This document shows positions 9,290-17,161 of a stretch of 64,000 bases of DNA, one piece after another. The position numbers were made by a program, and so were the translations under genes. This DNA comes from Acidobacteriaceae bacterium TAA 166. GTDB lineage: Bacteria; Acidobacteriota; Terriglobia; Terriglobales; Acidobacteriaceae. How positions within the stretch are numbered: position 1 is the first letter of the stretch; each line of letters begins with the position of its first letter. The stretch spans positions 2,968,001 to 3,032,000 of the forward strand of contig ATWD01000001.1 of the NCBI GenBank assembly GCA_000421065.1, written 5' to 3'. A model generated the notes under the pieces. That model made no database searches and had not been told where the DNA came from. It saw only the letters and a program-made list of their open reading frames with translations.

Positions 9290-10504
9290 TTATGCGGAAG
9301 TGTACTTCGCCCGCGCCCGTTCGGCGAACACCCTCTGCGCCGCCATCAATCCCCGGCCCAGCTCGAAGCCCGGCAACGGCAGCTTCAACCCCGCCACCAC
9401 CTGTTCCAGCGCGGCCACCACTCCCATCGTATCCATCGCATCGAGGTAGCCGATGTGCGCCACCTGGAAGACGCTTCCCTCCAGCCCGCCGCCCCGGCCC
9501 GCGCTCACGATGACGCCAAAGCGCGTCTCCAACTCCCGCACGATCGCGCCCGCGTCCACACCCTCCGGCGCAAGCATCGCCGTCATCGCCGCGGCCTCGT
9601 GCCCCGCGGGAGCGAACAGCCTCAGCCCTATCGCCGTCGCCGCCGCCCGCATCATCGCCGCCGAGGTCTCCGCGTTCTCCACCATCCGCCTGCGGCCCTC
9701 CGCCAGATCTCCCTCGCCCCACCCGGCAATCGCCTCCAGCGAGGCTCCCACCGCCGCGATCAACGCCACCGCGGGCGAATACGCGCTCTCTCCCCGGGCC
9801 GCGCTCTTCCGCTCCTTGCGCAGGTCGAAGTACGAACGCGGATTATAGGTCGCCTCCATGCGGTCCCACCCCCGCGGGCTAAGTGCCACGTAGCTTAGCC
9901 CCGGCGATACCATCAACGCCTGTTGCGAGCTTCCCACCAACGCATCGATCCCCCACTCATCCATCTCCAGATGCGTCGTTCCCAGTCCCGTCATCCCATC
10001 CACCACCAGCAGAGCCTCCGACCGCTCCTCCTTCAGCAGCCTCGCGATGCCTTCGATATCGTGCCGCACCCCGGTCGAGGACTCCGTAGCCTGCACGAAC
10101 ACCGCCCGCGTCTCCAGCCGCAGCTCCGACCGGATCTCCTCCAGCGAAAACGTCTGGCCGTAGGGTCTCTCGATCTCGTCCACATGGCAGCCGAACGACT
10201 TCGCCAGCGCGCTCCATCGCTCGCCGAACCGGCCCGCCGTCAGCACCAGCACCCGGTCCCCGGGCGAGGTCAGGTTCGAGACCGCCGCCTCCATCGCTCC
10301 CGTGCCCGAGCTTGAAAGAACGATGACGTCGCCGCCCGCGGTTCCGACAAACTCCTTCAACTGCGCCAGAACCCGCATAAACAGCGAGCGAAACTCCGCC
10401 GTGCGGGGATGCAGCTCAGAGGCTGCCATCGAAAGACGGGCAGAGGGAAGCAGGGGTCCAGGCCCGGCCGTAAACAAGCGTGTTTTAAGAATCATCGCCT
10501 TCAT
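9290..10504 (-). CDS. Class V aminotransferase-like protein lacking the PLP lysine
   Basis: 404 residues with the fold of serine-pyruvate / alanine-glyoxylate aminotransferases: FTAGPGPLLPS at the start, the phosphate-binding SSSGTGAMEAA near residue 64-74, and the pyridine-binding Asp in VVDGMTGLG (about residue 169). At the usual Schiff-base site, normally SQK followed by a hydrophobic pair and PPG, the sequence is GSSQQALMVSPG, with Gln at 195 where Lys is expected; the codons are CAA CAG. If no other lysine substitutes, it cannot be an ordinary transaminase. A lipoprotein gene follows in the same operon. Alternatives are a PLP-binding regulator-like role or an error in the sequence. Confidence 0.85.
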   Translation of the reverse strand: MKAMILKTRLFTAGPGPLLPSARLSMAASELHPRTAEFRSLFMRVLAQLKEFVGTAGGDVIVLSSSGTGAMEAAVSNLTSPGDRVLVLTAGRFGERWSALAKSFGCHVDEIERPYGQTFSLEEIRSELRLETRAVFVQATESSTGVRHDIEGIARLLKEERSEALLVVDGMTGLGTTHLEMDEWGIDALVGSSQQALMVSPGLSYVALSPRGWDRMEATYNPRSYFDLRKERKSAARGESAYSPAVALIAAVGASLEAIAGWGEGDLAEGRRRMVENAETSAAMMRAAATAIGLRLFAPAGHEAAAMTAMLAPEGVDAGAIVRELETRFGVIVSAGRGGGLEGSVFQVAHIGYLDAMDTMGVVAALEQVVAGLKLPLPGFELGRGLMAAQRVFAERARAKYTSA

Positions 10505-10509
10505 TGTAA

Positions 10510-10557
10510 AGACAGGCGCTGCCGCGCGGGCCCATTGCGCTCGGCCGGCAGGCCATG
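10510..10557 (+). repeat. Long palindromic repeat, short form C
   Basis: About 48 bases in which the left end GACAGGCGCTGCCGCGCGGG is joined almost directly to the right end CGGCCGGCAGGCCATGCC, with the whole central part missing. Confidence 0.75.
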
Positions 10558-10589
10558 CCGTTTATCATGAAGTGTCAGGAGTAAAGCGA

Positions 10590-11057
10590 ATGGCAATTGC
10601 CCAGAAGATCGAAGCGGACATCATCACCGCAATGAAAGCCAAGGACGAGCACAGACTGACCACCCTGCGCATGGTCAAGTCCGCCCTCAAGAGCAAGGCC
10701 ATCGACAAGCGCTCCGACCTCACCGAGGCCGAAGAGTCGCAGATTCTCACCACCCTCATCAAGCAGCGCAAGGAGTCCGTCGAGAGCTTCCTCAAGGGCA
10801 ACCGCCCCGAGCTCGCCGAAAAAGAGCGAGTCGAGATCACCATGATCGAGGGCTATCTCCCCCAGGAGGCCACCGAAGATGAGCTTCGCACCGTCGTCCT
10901 CGCCGCCATCTCCCACCTCGCCGAGGCCGGAACCAAGCCCGGCCCCAAGGACATGGGAGCGGCCATGAAGGTCGTACAGCAGCGCATTCTCGCCAACGGC
11001 CTTCGCGCCGACGGCAAAAAACTCAGCGAGATCGTCAAGGCCGAGCTCTCAAAATAG
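10590..11057 (+). CDS. GatB/YqeY domain protein
   Basis: 155 residues, the full YqeY length, beginning MAIAQKIEADIITAMKAKDE and continuing with LTTLRMVKSALKSKAID, LIKQRKESVESFL and IEGYLPQEATEDEL, all typical of this helical family. It resembles the tail domain of the GatB amidotransferase subunit and is thought to bind tRNA-like substrates. The ATG at 10590 has a good AGGAG site 6 bases upstream; the frame is open further upstream but that part is repeat DNA. Confidence 0.93.
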   Translation: MAIAQKIEADIITAMKAKDEHRLTTLRMVKSALKSKAIDKRSDLTEAEESQILTTLIKQRKESVESFLKGNRPELAEKERVEITMIEGYLPQEATEDELRTVVLAAISHLAEAGTKPGPKDMGAAMKVVQQRILANGLRADGKKLSEIVKAELSK

Positions 11058-11091
11058 CCCAGATCCTGTGCAGATAAACAAATCCTGTCAA

Positions 11092-11168
11092 GAGGCATAC
11101 ATCCACAAATGCCTCGTAATCTACTGATCTCGCTCGATTAACCGGCCTCCACGAATTGTGCCGGTTAA
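11092..11168 (+). terminator. Two hairpins after the YqeY gene
   Basis: GAGGCAT/ATGCCTC at 11092-11098 and 11109-11115, and TTAACCGGC/GCCGGTTAA at 11138-11146 and 11160-11168, both perfect arms. The second is the better terminator candidate, though no T tract follows directly. Confidence 0.5.
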
Positions 11169-11703
11169 CCCCATTAAACCTCTATTCTTTAAAGAACAGG
11201 CAAGTTCCCTCCGAAGGCGGCAGCCCGGCTGCGCTCAAAACGGAAAGGGCCCTCCAGGCCGCGCCTAATCCAGGCAGCCCTCCAGAATCCAGGGAGTCCC
11301 ATCCAGGCTGGCATCCAAACACTTCCTCGCACCACGAAAACCGGGTGCCCCATCTTCGCGACGGCTCTATCGTCGCTAAGGTGGGTTTGCAGGGTGCCTC
11401 AGGCACTTTCAAACAAAAGCTAGAGCTACTCACAAAAAGTCCAGCCTGAACACATGGACTTGATCCGCGCCACGAAAGACCAGAAAGAAAGGGGCTTCAG
11501 CCCCTGAACGTACTCCCCGACAGCCCTCTCACCACCGCCATCCGGAGCAAGCAGTGGTCCGCCGAAGCGCCTGCCCTGAACGTAGTCGAATCTGCATCTT
11601 TCCCCACCAGAGCAAGGCAATTCACCGAATCCATCCCGAAGTGGGAGAGTGGCTCGTCCAGAGCCCCTCCCCCCTTCTTTTTTAACCACCAAAGAGAGAA
11701 AAC
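11169..11703. other. Gene-poor stretch before the lysozyme
   Basis: No convincing gene. A short open frame at 11156-11449 shows no recognisable domain and is Pro/Ser-rich. The segment from about 11335 to 11410 has the look of a non-coding acidobacterial intergenic element, and a small hairpin GGGGCTTCAGCCCC lies at 11492-11505. Otherwise nothing stands out. Confidence 0.4.
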
Positions 11704-12141
11704 ATGGCGAACTTCACCTACAGCAACGCGGGCCTCGAGCTCACCAGGCGCTTCGAAGGCCTACGGCTCACCGCCTACCAGGACAGCTGCGGCGTCTGGA
11801 CCATCGGCTACGGCCACACCGGCGGCCACGTGCGCCAGGGCGTCACCCTCACCGAGCCCGAGGCCCTCGAGCTCCTCGCTACCGACATCGCCCGCGCCGC
11901 CGCCTGCGTCAACCACGCCGTGCACGCGGCCATCAACCAGAAACAGTTCGACGCCCTCGTCGACTTCGTCTTCAACCTGGGCCCCGGCAATTTCCTCGGC
12001 TCCACGCTCCTGCGCAAAGTCAACGCCGGAGACTTCGGCGCGGCAAAAAACGAGTTTCTGCGCTGGAACCACGCCGGAAGCCAGATCCTCGAAGGCCTCA
12101 CCCGCCGCCGCCAGGCCGAAGCTGACCTCTTCGCCGGTTAA
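11704..12141 (+). CDS. Phage-type lysozyme (GH24)
   Basis: 145 residues matching T4-lysozyme-like endolysins that cleave the glycan strand of peptidoglycan. The catalytic triad can be placed by spacing: Glu18 in RRFEGLRL, Asp27 in AYQDSCG and Thr33 in VWTIGYGH, the same distances as in T4 lysozyme. There is no signal peptide, membrane segment, holin or other phage gene nearby, so it may be a solitary domesticated or orphan prophage gene, exported by an unknown route. An AGAGAG site precedes the ATG. A palindromic repeat begins at the base after its stop. Confidence 0.92.
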   Translation: MANFTYSNAGLELTRRFEGLRLTAYQDSCGVWTIGYGHTGGHVRQGVTLTEPEALELLATDIARAAACVNHAVHAAINQKQFDALVDFVFNLGPGNFLGSTLLRKVNAGDFGAAKNEFLRWNHAGSQILEGLTRRRQAEADLFAG

Positions 12142-12328
12142 AGACGTGCGCTGCCGCGTGGGCCCACTACGCGTGGAGCGGTCACTTCGTGACGCGTATA
12201 CCGCCTCCGGCGCGGGCCTCCCGCTGGTCGGCGCAAAGATCTTCGCAAGCGACCAACGGGAGCCTCACGCCGAAGGCTCACCCGCCGTCCGCGAAGGACC
12301 GCGTAGTGGGCCGGCCCGCAGGCCATCG
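12142..12328 (+). repeat. Long palindromic repeat, copy D
   Basis: Begins immediately after the lysozyme stop. Left end CGCTGCCGCGTGGGCCCAC, GGTCACTTCGTGACGCGTAT, centre CCTCCCGCTGGTCGG / CGACCAACGGGAG, a diverged return arm (CACCCGCCGTCCGCGAAGG, shared with copy B) and right end CCCGCAGGCCATCGC. Confidence 0.85.
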
Positions 12329-12346
12329 CACGAAGTCCCCCCCCAT

Positions 12347-12369
12347 AAAGTCTTTTATCCCAAGACTTT
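12347..12369 (-). terminator. Hairpin after the TonB receptor gene
   Basis: AAAGTCTT / AAGACTTT, 8-bp perfect arms with a 7-base loop, 23 bases beyond the stop of the receptor gene on the minus strand. No clear T run. Confidence 0.4.
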
Positions 12370-12392
12370 GCACAAAAGAGTACGGAGGGGCC

Positions 12393-14243
12393 CTACCGCC
12401 GCTTCAACTGCAGTGAAAACTCCGCTCCGGCCATGATCGTCCGGCCCTGCACCGGAACCCCCGGAACCTCCTCATACGAGGTATTGGTCAGGTTCAGTGC
12501 CCGCACATACGGCCGGAACCGCCCTGCATTCCGCGCCAGCTGCACATCCCACAATGGGTAAGGCGCCTGCGACGTCTTCTGCACCACCGCCAGCTGCGAC
12601 CGCGCCACGATCTGACCCGGCAACTCGCCCGTCCACGCGATCAGCGCCGACTGCGCCGCATAGTTGAACGCATACTCCGAGATCAGCCCCGGCGGCGGCG
12701 AGGTCGCTTGCACCGCCGTATATCCCAGCTGCAGCTGCTGCGCATGCGGCAGCCGAACCCGCATACTGGCCTCGGCCCCGTTGTAAGCAAACTCTGCCAC
12801 ATTCACCGCCTGCCACGGCGCGGAGAGATCGCGCTTCGAATAATCGATCCCGTTCCTCTGGTGCAGGCTGAACCCCGTCGCACTCAAAGTGAACGGAGCA
12901 TTCGCCGGCGTCCAGTCTACCCCGCCCTCATAGCTCCACGACGACTCCGGCTTCAGATTCGCGTTCCCGATCGTCGTCGGGTCCGAGTAATACAGATCGA
13001 GGTAAGTCGGCAGACGATACCCATGCCCCACCGAGCCCCGCAGCCGCAGCGTCCCCGTCAGCGAGTAAGCCGCCGCCAGGCTGGGTGAAAACACCTGCCC
13101 CACGCCCGAAAAGATCTGCTCCCGCGCCCCTACCGAGAGCGACAGCCGCTTCAGCGCCCGCAGCGAAAGATTGACGTACCCCGCGCCCTGGTTGCGGGCA
13201 TGCACCCCCAGGTTGGTGCTGTGGATCGCATCCCCGTTCGCCTCCAGACCGTACGAGAGCGTCGTGTTCGATCCCAGCTCATCCGCCCTCCGCAGCGCTC
13301 CTTGCCACGCCGTCGTCACATGATCGTTGCGATAGTAGTCCGGCTGATCCAGCAGCAGAACGAACAGGTCCGTATGCTTCCGGTACGCGAAGCTCGCTGA
13401 GGTCTTCTGCCCCACCTGCTGCTGCAGCGCCGCAAACCATCCCTTGGTCCGCTCCCACGAGTCGTACGCTCCATAGAACTGGTTCGCCCCGTAAGGCCGG
13501 TCACTCCCCGCCAGCAGAACATCCGTAATTCCCAGCGGAAGCAGCTTGAGCCACGTCTCCGACGAGAGCGCATTGCTCGAGTAGTTGCGGTCCGCGATGA
13601 AGCCGTTCGACGTATCCCGGCTTCCCGCCAGCTCCTCGCTCACCCGCCGCGTCGTCAGGTCCGCTCGCAGGTGATTCTCGAGCGAGCCGTAGTTTCCCGC
13701 GCCCGATTTCCCAATCAGCGTCAGGTGCGTATCGTCCGGCGGAGGCTGCGTAATCAGATTGACCGCTCCTCCGATCGTATCCGAGCCGTAAAACGTCGAG
13801 CCCGAACCATGCAGCACCTCCACCCGGCTGATCGCATCCAGCGGAACCGAGATGTCGAGGTTCAGGTGCGCGGTCTCGGGATCGTTGACGCGAAGCCCAT
13901 TCACCAGCACCAGCGACTGCTCGAAGGTCGTGCCCCGGATCGACAGATCGGCCTGAACTCCCTGCGCCGCGCGCGACTGCAGGTTCACCGTCGTGTCCTG
14001 CCGCAGATAGTCGGTGACGTTATTGAACAGCAACGGCTGCTCGCGTGTGTCCAGCGTCATCACCGAGCGGTTCGATTCCGAGAGCGGGACCGGCGGAATC
14101 GCCGTCGTTACGGTGACACTCTGCTGAACGGTGTCCACCTGCTGGGCCGAGGCATAAAGACAGATCAATCCGAACAGGATCAGGCAGGCAAATCCGAAAG
14201 GCAGCGGACGAAACACAAGAAAGATCTTACGTGAGAGAGGCAC
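12393..14243 (-). CDS. TonB-dependent outer membrane receptor (BtuB-like)
   Basis: About 616 residues from a GTG at 14243 that sits directly before a signal peptide (SRKIFLVFRPLP... ending ASAQ). The plug domain follows with LRQDTTVNLQSR, LSIRGTTFEQSLVLVNGLRV and VEVLHGSGSTFYGSDTIGGA, then a beta barrel to the end. The plug is closest in style to BtuB/siderophore receptors, so a corrinoid, metal chelate or similar scarce nutrient is a reasonable guess; the substrate cannot be read. The C-terminal residue is Arg rather than the usual aromatic residue. It is divergent from a MarR regulator, with a 10-bp-arm palindrome between them. Confidence 0.92.
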   Translation of the reverse strand: MPLSRKIFLVFRPLPFGFACLILFGLICLYASAQQVDTVQQSVTVTTAIPPVPLSESNRSVMTLDTREQPLLFNNVTDYLRQDTTVNLQSRAAQGVQADLSIRGTTFEQSLVLVNGLRVNDPETAHLNLDISVPLDAISRVEVLHGSGSTFYGSDTIGGAVNLITQPPPDDTHLTLIGKSGAGNYGSLENHLRADLTTRRVSEELAGSRDTSNGFIADRNYSSNALSSETWLKLLPLGITDVLLAGSDRPYGANQFYGAYDSWERTKGWFAALQQQVGQKTSASFAYRKHTDLFVLLLDQPDYYRNDHVTTAWQGALRRADELGSNTTLSYGLEANGDAIHSTNLGVHARNQGAGYVNLSLRALKRLSLSVGAREQIFSGVGQVFSPSLAAAYSLTGTLRLRGSVGHGYRLPTYLDLYYSDPTTIGNANLKPESSWSYEGGVDWTPANAPFTLSATGFSLHQRNGIDYSKRDLSAPWQAVNVAEFAYNGAEASMRVRLPHAQQLQLGYTAVQATSPPPGLISEYAFNYAAQSALIAWTGELPGQIVARSQLAVVQKTSQAPYPLWDVQLARNAGRFRPYVRALNLTNTSYEEVPGVPVQGRTIMAGAEFSLQLKRR

Positions 14244-14296
14244 AGAGCTATCTTCTCCTCGAAAGCGTCTGCAGAGAGATAGTTTTGTTCGATGAT

Positions 14297-14321
14297 AAGT
14301 AGTTGATGTTTTCAACTACTT
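14297..14321. promoter_or_regulatory. Candidate MarR operator
   Basis: A perfect inverted repeat AAGTAGTTGA / TCAACTACTT with a 5-base centre lies 54 bases upstream of the TonB receptor start and 70 bases upstream of the MarR gene. Its size and AT-rich twofold symmetry fit a MarR dimer site, and it could control both divergent genes. Confidence 0.6.
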
Positions 14322-14328
14322 GCATGGG

Positions 14329-14363
14329 CGCCCCATGCGCGGTGGGCCCGGCCGGCAGGCCAT
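14329..14363 (+). repeat. Long palindromic repeat, short form E
   Basis: Only the right end remains: GCCCCATGCGCGGTGGGCC and CGGCCGGCAGGCCAT, ending 28 bases before the MarR start codon. Confidence 0.75.
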
Positions 14364-14391
14364 ATCTTTCCCTTAGAATCGACAACAGCCC

Positions 14392-14847
14392 ATGCGGATC
14401 GACTCCTTCCTCGAGCAAAGCCCCGTCTTCCAGACCAGCCGCATCGCCCGCAGGCTCGAGTCCGCGCTCAACGCCGCGCTCGCCCAGGAAGGCGTTACCC
14501 TCTCCGAGTCGCTGATGCTGGCCGCCATCTTCCTCGAAAAAAAGAGCGTCCGGCCCTCCGATCTCGCCCGCACCTTCGAGACCACGCGCGGCAACGTCAG
14601 CCACACACTCTCCTCGCTCGAGGCCAAGCGCCTGGTCCGCCGACGCATTGAACCCGAAGACGCCCGCGGATTTCGCCTCGAGCTCGAGCCCGCCGGCCGC
14701 CGCCGGGCCGCCCGCGTCGCCGCAGTCCTCGACCGTCTGCAATCACAGCTCGAAAAAGAGCTGGGAGCCGCCCGGCTCGAGACCATGATTCGCCAGATGA
14801 AGGCGGTCGAGCAGCTCGCGCTCGCCCTTACTCAGGAAGGATCTTGA
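14392..14847 (+). CDS. MarR-family transcriptional regulator
   Basis: 151 residues with a winged helix-turn-helix: the recognition part is seen in RPSDLARTFETTRGNVSHTL followed by the wing KRLVRRRIEPEDARGFRLEL. Helices at both ends should form the dimer interface. It is divergent from the TonB receptor and the palindrome at 14297-14321 is the obvious binding site, so it probably controls nutrient uptake in response to a small ligand. Its last 20 bases overlap the end of the convergent RNase H gene. Confidence 0.92.
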   Translation: MRIDSFLEQSPVFQTSRIARRLESALNAALAQEGVTLSESLMLAAIFLEKKSVRPSDLARTFETTRGNVSHTLSSLEAKRLVRRRIEPEDARGFRLELEPAGRRRAARVAAVLDRLQSQLEKELGAARLETMIRQMKAVEQLALALTQEGS

Positions 14848-15565
14848 CGAAGATGCCGTCCGGCAGCGTCTTACCTCCCAGGACGTGCACCACGCCGTCG
14901 CGGGTGAAGCCGCGCAGCATCTCCCCCTGCAGGCTGTTATTCGAAGGCGTCTGGGAACGATTGATCTGGGGATGATTGATTACGGGCTCAGGGCTCCTGG
15001 CCGCAGGCCGGGCATCCGGATCGGGAGGCGCCGAGCTTTTCGTCGGATACGGCGTCGCCTGCAACGGCGCCGGAGCCGCCTGCCCGGGAGCCTGCGGACG
15101 CTTCATCCCCCGGTCCATCGCCTGGTTGGCCAGACGGTCGGCCTCTTTGTTTTTGTGCCGCAGGGCATGCGAGATCTCGAAGGCCTCCAGCCGCGCGATT
15201 CGGTTCTTCGCCTCCTGCCACAACGGCTTCAGGTCCGGCGAGTTCACCCGGTACTTGCCCTGAATCTGCTTGACCATCAGCTCCGAGTCAGAAACGACCT
15301 TCAACCGGCGATGGCCGTGCTCGAGCGCATACGCCAGCACTCCAAGCAGGCCGGAGTACTCGGCATAGTTATTGGTCCGGATCCCCAGAAACTCGCTCAG
15401 CTCTGCCAGCGGCTCCCCGTTGGGACCGTTCAGCACCGCCCCGTAGCCCGAAGGCCCGGGATTTCCCCGCGCGCCCCCATCGCAGTGGGCGGTCACCCAG
15501 CCGGCGGTCTGGCTGCTGGAGGAGGAATCGGCAAAGAGGCTGGGAGCGGTCGTGCGAGAAGCCAT
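14828..15565 (-). CDS. Ribonuclease HI-family protein with C-terminal extension
   Basis: 245 residues. The RNase H domain spans about residues 22-152 with the four acidic residues Asp29 (HCDGGARGNPG), Glu69 (NNYAEYSGLL), Asp93 (VVSDSELM) and Asp143 (EADRLANQAMD). It degrades the RNA strand of RNA-DNA hybrids; this subtype lacks the basic loop of E. coli RnhA. About 90 further residues, rich in Pro, Ala and Ser, form a flexible linker, and the last 25 residues (FTRDGVVHVLGGKTLPDGIF) look like a small separate folded element. Convergent with the MarR gene. Confidence 0.93.
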   Translation of the reverse strand: MASRTTAPSLFADSSSSSQTAGWVTAHCDGGARGNPGPSGYGAVLNGPNGEPLAELSEFLGIRTNNYAEYSGLLGVLAYALEHGHRRLKVVSDSELMVKQIQGKYRVNSPDLKPLWQEAKNRIARLEAFEISHALRHKNKEADRLANQAMDRGMKRPQAPGQAAPAPLQATPYPTKSSAPPDPDARPAARSPEPVINHPQINRSQTPSNNSLQGEMLRGFTRDGVVHVLGGKTLPDGIFVKILPE

Positions 15566-15640
15566 AAGGTCAAGTTTATAAGGAACAGCGCCGCGAGCTG
15601 TCTTCCAGCATTATCTTTTCTCTTGCGGCACATCACCGGG

Positions 15641-15908
15641 TCAGATCTGGGTACCGTGCAGAATGCATAGAATCCGTACTATGTTTCCAGTTATACGGTA
15701 GGCAACGATATACGGTTTACGCTGAATGACCGGCTCGCGCGTGCCCTCGATACGGACGGGACGGCCCATTTCGGGAAACTTGCCACTTCTCGAGATGAAC
15801 CTCGATGCGGTTGTCGAGGGTGACAGCGGCGAGTGGACTATCCGCCTCGACATATTCAAAGATTGCCTCTCTATCTGCCATTACGAAGGCAGACCATTCC
15901 AGCCACAT
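15641..15908 (-). pseudogene. Frameshifted ParE/RelE-type toxin
   Basis: Two minus frames together make a ParE-like toxin. The first starts at 15908 and reads ADREAIFEYVEADSPLAAVT then NRIEVHLEKWQ. At about 15775 the match moves to the next frame, FPEMGRPVRIEGTREPVI, then YIVAYRITGNIVRILCILHG and a stop at 15641. One inserted base (or loss of two) in the run near TGGCAAGTTTCCCG breaks the gene. ParE toxins poison DNA gyrase. It starts three bases after the stop of the antitoxin-like frame. Unless the frameshift is a sequencing error or is bypassed, the toxin is dead. Confidence 0.75.
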
Positions 15909-15911
15909 AAG

Positions 15912-16106
15912 CTAGCGCGCCTTACTCATAGCCGCGGCTCTTCTCCCGGCAAAACGCGTTTTAACCTTTTCGTGCAGAATTGCAGCCTGAGGATCATTCA
16001 ACACCTCCTGCACCTTGGAGCGGAACCATGCATCATGAGCAGCTTCGTTAACCAGCGCGAACGGCAGGGCGCCCTCATTGGCGGTCCGGGTCAATAGAAT
16101 CCGCAC
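15912..16106 (-). CDS. Antitoxin-like partner of the broken toxin, N-terminus doubtful
   Basis: 64 residues from a GTG. The C-terminal half, AHDAWFRSKVQEVLNDPQAA then HEKVKTRFAGRRAAAM, matches the toxin-binding tail of ParD/StbD-type antitoxins, which is usually DPRP..PHDEV. The usual N-terminal DNA-binding part of such antitoxins cannot be seen in the first 28 residues, so the gene may be truncated or its start lost. Tight spacing to the toxin frame supports a toxin-antitoxin pair in decay. Confidence 0.55.
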   Translation of the reverse strand: MRILLTRTANEGALPFALVNEAAHDAWFRSKVQEVLNDPQAAILHEKVKTRFAGRRAAAMSKAR

Positions 16107-16396
16107 CGCATGACGTTGTAATGCAACAACCCGATAGGGCTATTTCCCCATTTCTTTACGATCAAGATGAAAGTGAACCCCGCTCACCTTTCCGCCTCCA
16201 TCTGGTCTATCAGGCAGGAAACAATGTTCCTGACTCCGGAGTCGGACACATGAAGGCTGAAGCGATTGGATTGAATCCCGGTGGAGAGTTGGGGGCCAAA
16301 CTGGCGTCCCCCTTCTCCCAAAACCCCAAGGGGCGGCATGTAAGCCCCTTTGCGCTGGGTCTAAGACCTGTGGCAGCGGTAGAATCGTTGCCAGCG

Positions 16397-17059
16397 ATGG
16401 CCAAGGCGATGACCCAACCCGGCGCAAGAAACACGAAGCTGACCCCGGCGCAGCTTGAAGCCCGTGCGCAGCAGCGCATCGAGGACGACGAGCTGATCCG
16501 CGAGGCCCAGAGGGGCGAGCGCTCGGCCTTCGATACGCTGATCCGCCGCTACGACCAGAGCGTCCTTCGCCTCGCCCTGCACATGCTGGGCAACGAGCAG
16601 GACGCCCAGGACGTGCACCAGGAGGCCTTCATCAAGGCCTATCGGCACCTCGGCAACTTCCGGTTCGAGTGCAGTTTTTATACCTGGCTCTACCGGATTG
16701 TGACCAACCTGTGCCTGGATCAGCTGCGGAGGCGCAAGAGCCGTCGCGAAGATCCCGCCACCGTCGTCGATTCGAGCGGCGACGAGCTGGACCTGATGGC
16801 CAATATCTCTGACGAGCGAGCGATGTCGAACCCCGCCCGCGAGCTTGAGCGGAAGCGCATGGGAGAACGCATCCTCTCCGCGCTCGACAAGCTTACTCCG
16901 CGAGAGCGGATGGTTTTTGAGCTGAAGCATTACCAGGGACTGAAACTGCGCACCATCGGCGAGATGCTGAACACCACCGAGGAGACCGCGAAGAACACCC
17001 TTTTTCGCGCCACCCGGAAGCTTCGCGCCAACCTCGCAGAGCTGCGAGGAACCACCTAG
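16397..17059 (+). CDS. ECF RNA polymerase sigma factor
   Basis: 220 residues from the ATG at 16397. Region 2 is seen in SAFDTLIRRYDQSVLRLALHML and ECSFYTWLYRIVTNLCLDQLRRRK written in pieces: the LGNEQDAQDVHQEAFIKAYR core, then FYTWLYRIVTNLCLDQLRR. Region 4 is in LTPRERMVFELKHYQGLKL followed by TIGEMLNTTEETAKNTLFRA. The frame is open 92 codons further upstream, but that part shows no domain and is likely leader. It is an RpoE-like extracytoplasmic-function sigma factor. The next gene encodes a zinc-finger anti-sigma factor and then a PDZ protein, so a membrane-signalled stress operon is likely. Confidence 0.93.
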   Translation: MAKAMTQPGARNTKLTPAQLEARAQQRIEDDELIREAQRGERSAFDTLIRRYDQSVLRLALHMLGNEQDAQDVHQEAFIKAYRHLGNFRFECSFYTWLYRIVTNLCLDQLRRRKSRREDPATVVDSSGDELDLMANISDERAMSNPARELERKRMGERILSALDKLTPRERMVFELKHYQGLKLRTIGEMLNTTEETAKNTLFRATRKLRANLAELRGTT

Positions 17060-17161
17060 CAACACCCAAGACGGGCAGGCCTCAGTACAGGCCACATAGA
17101 CCCGCGAAGCAGCAGGCAATACCGTTTTTGAATCATTTTGAGGCTGGTAGAGGTAACTGAG

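Noticed and set aside
10302..10589. N-terminal extension of the YqeY protein
   Set aside because: The extra part runs through a palindromic repeat and the antisense of an aminotransferase; the family start is at 10590.
11156..11449. 97-codon open frame upstream of the lysozyme
   Set aside because: No family, no ribosome site, and it crosses the hairpins and element-like DNA.
16121..16396. Extended N-terminus of the sigma factor
   Set aside because: The frame is open, but no sigma region lies there and a good ATG at 16397 precedes region 2.
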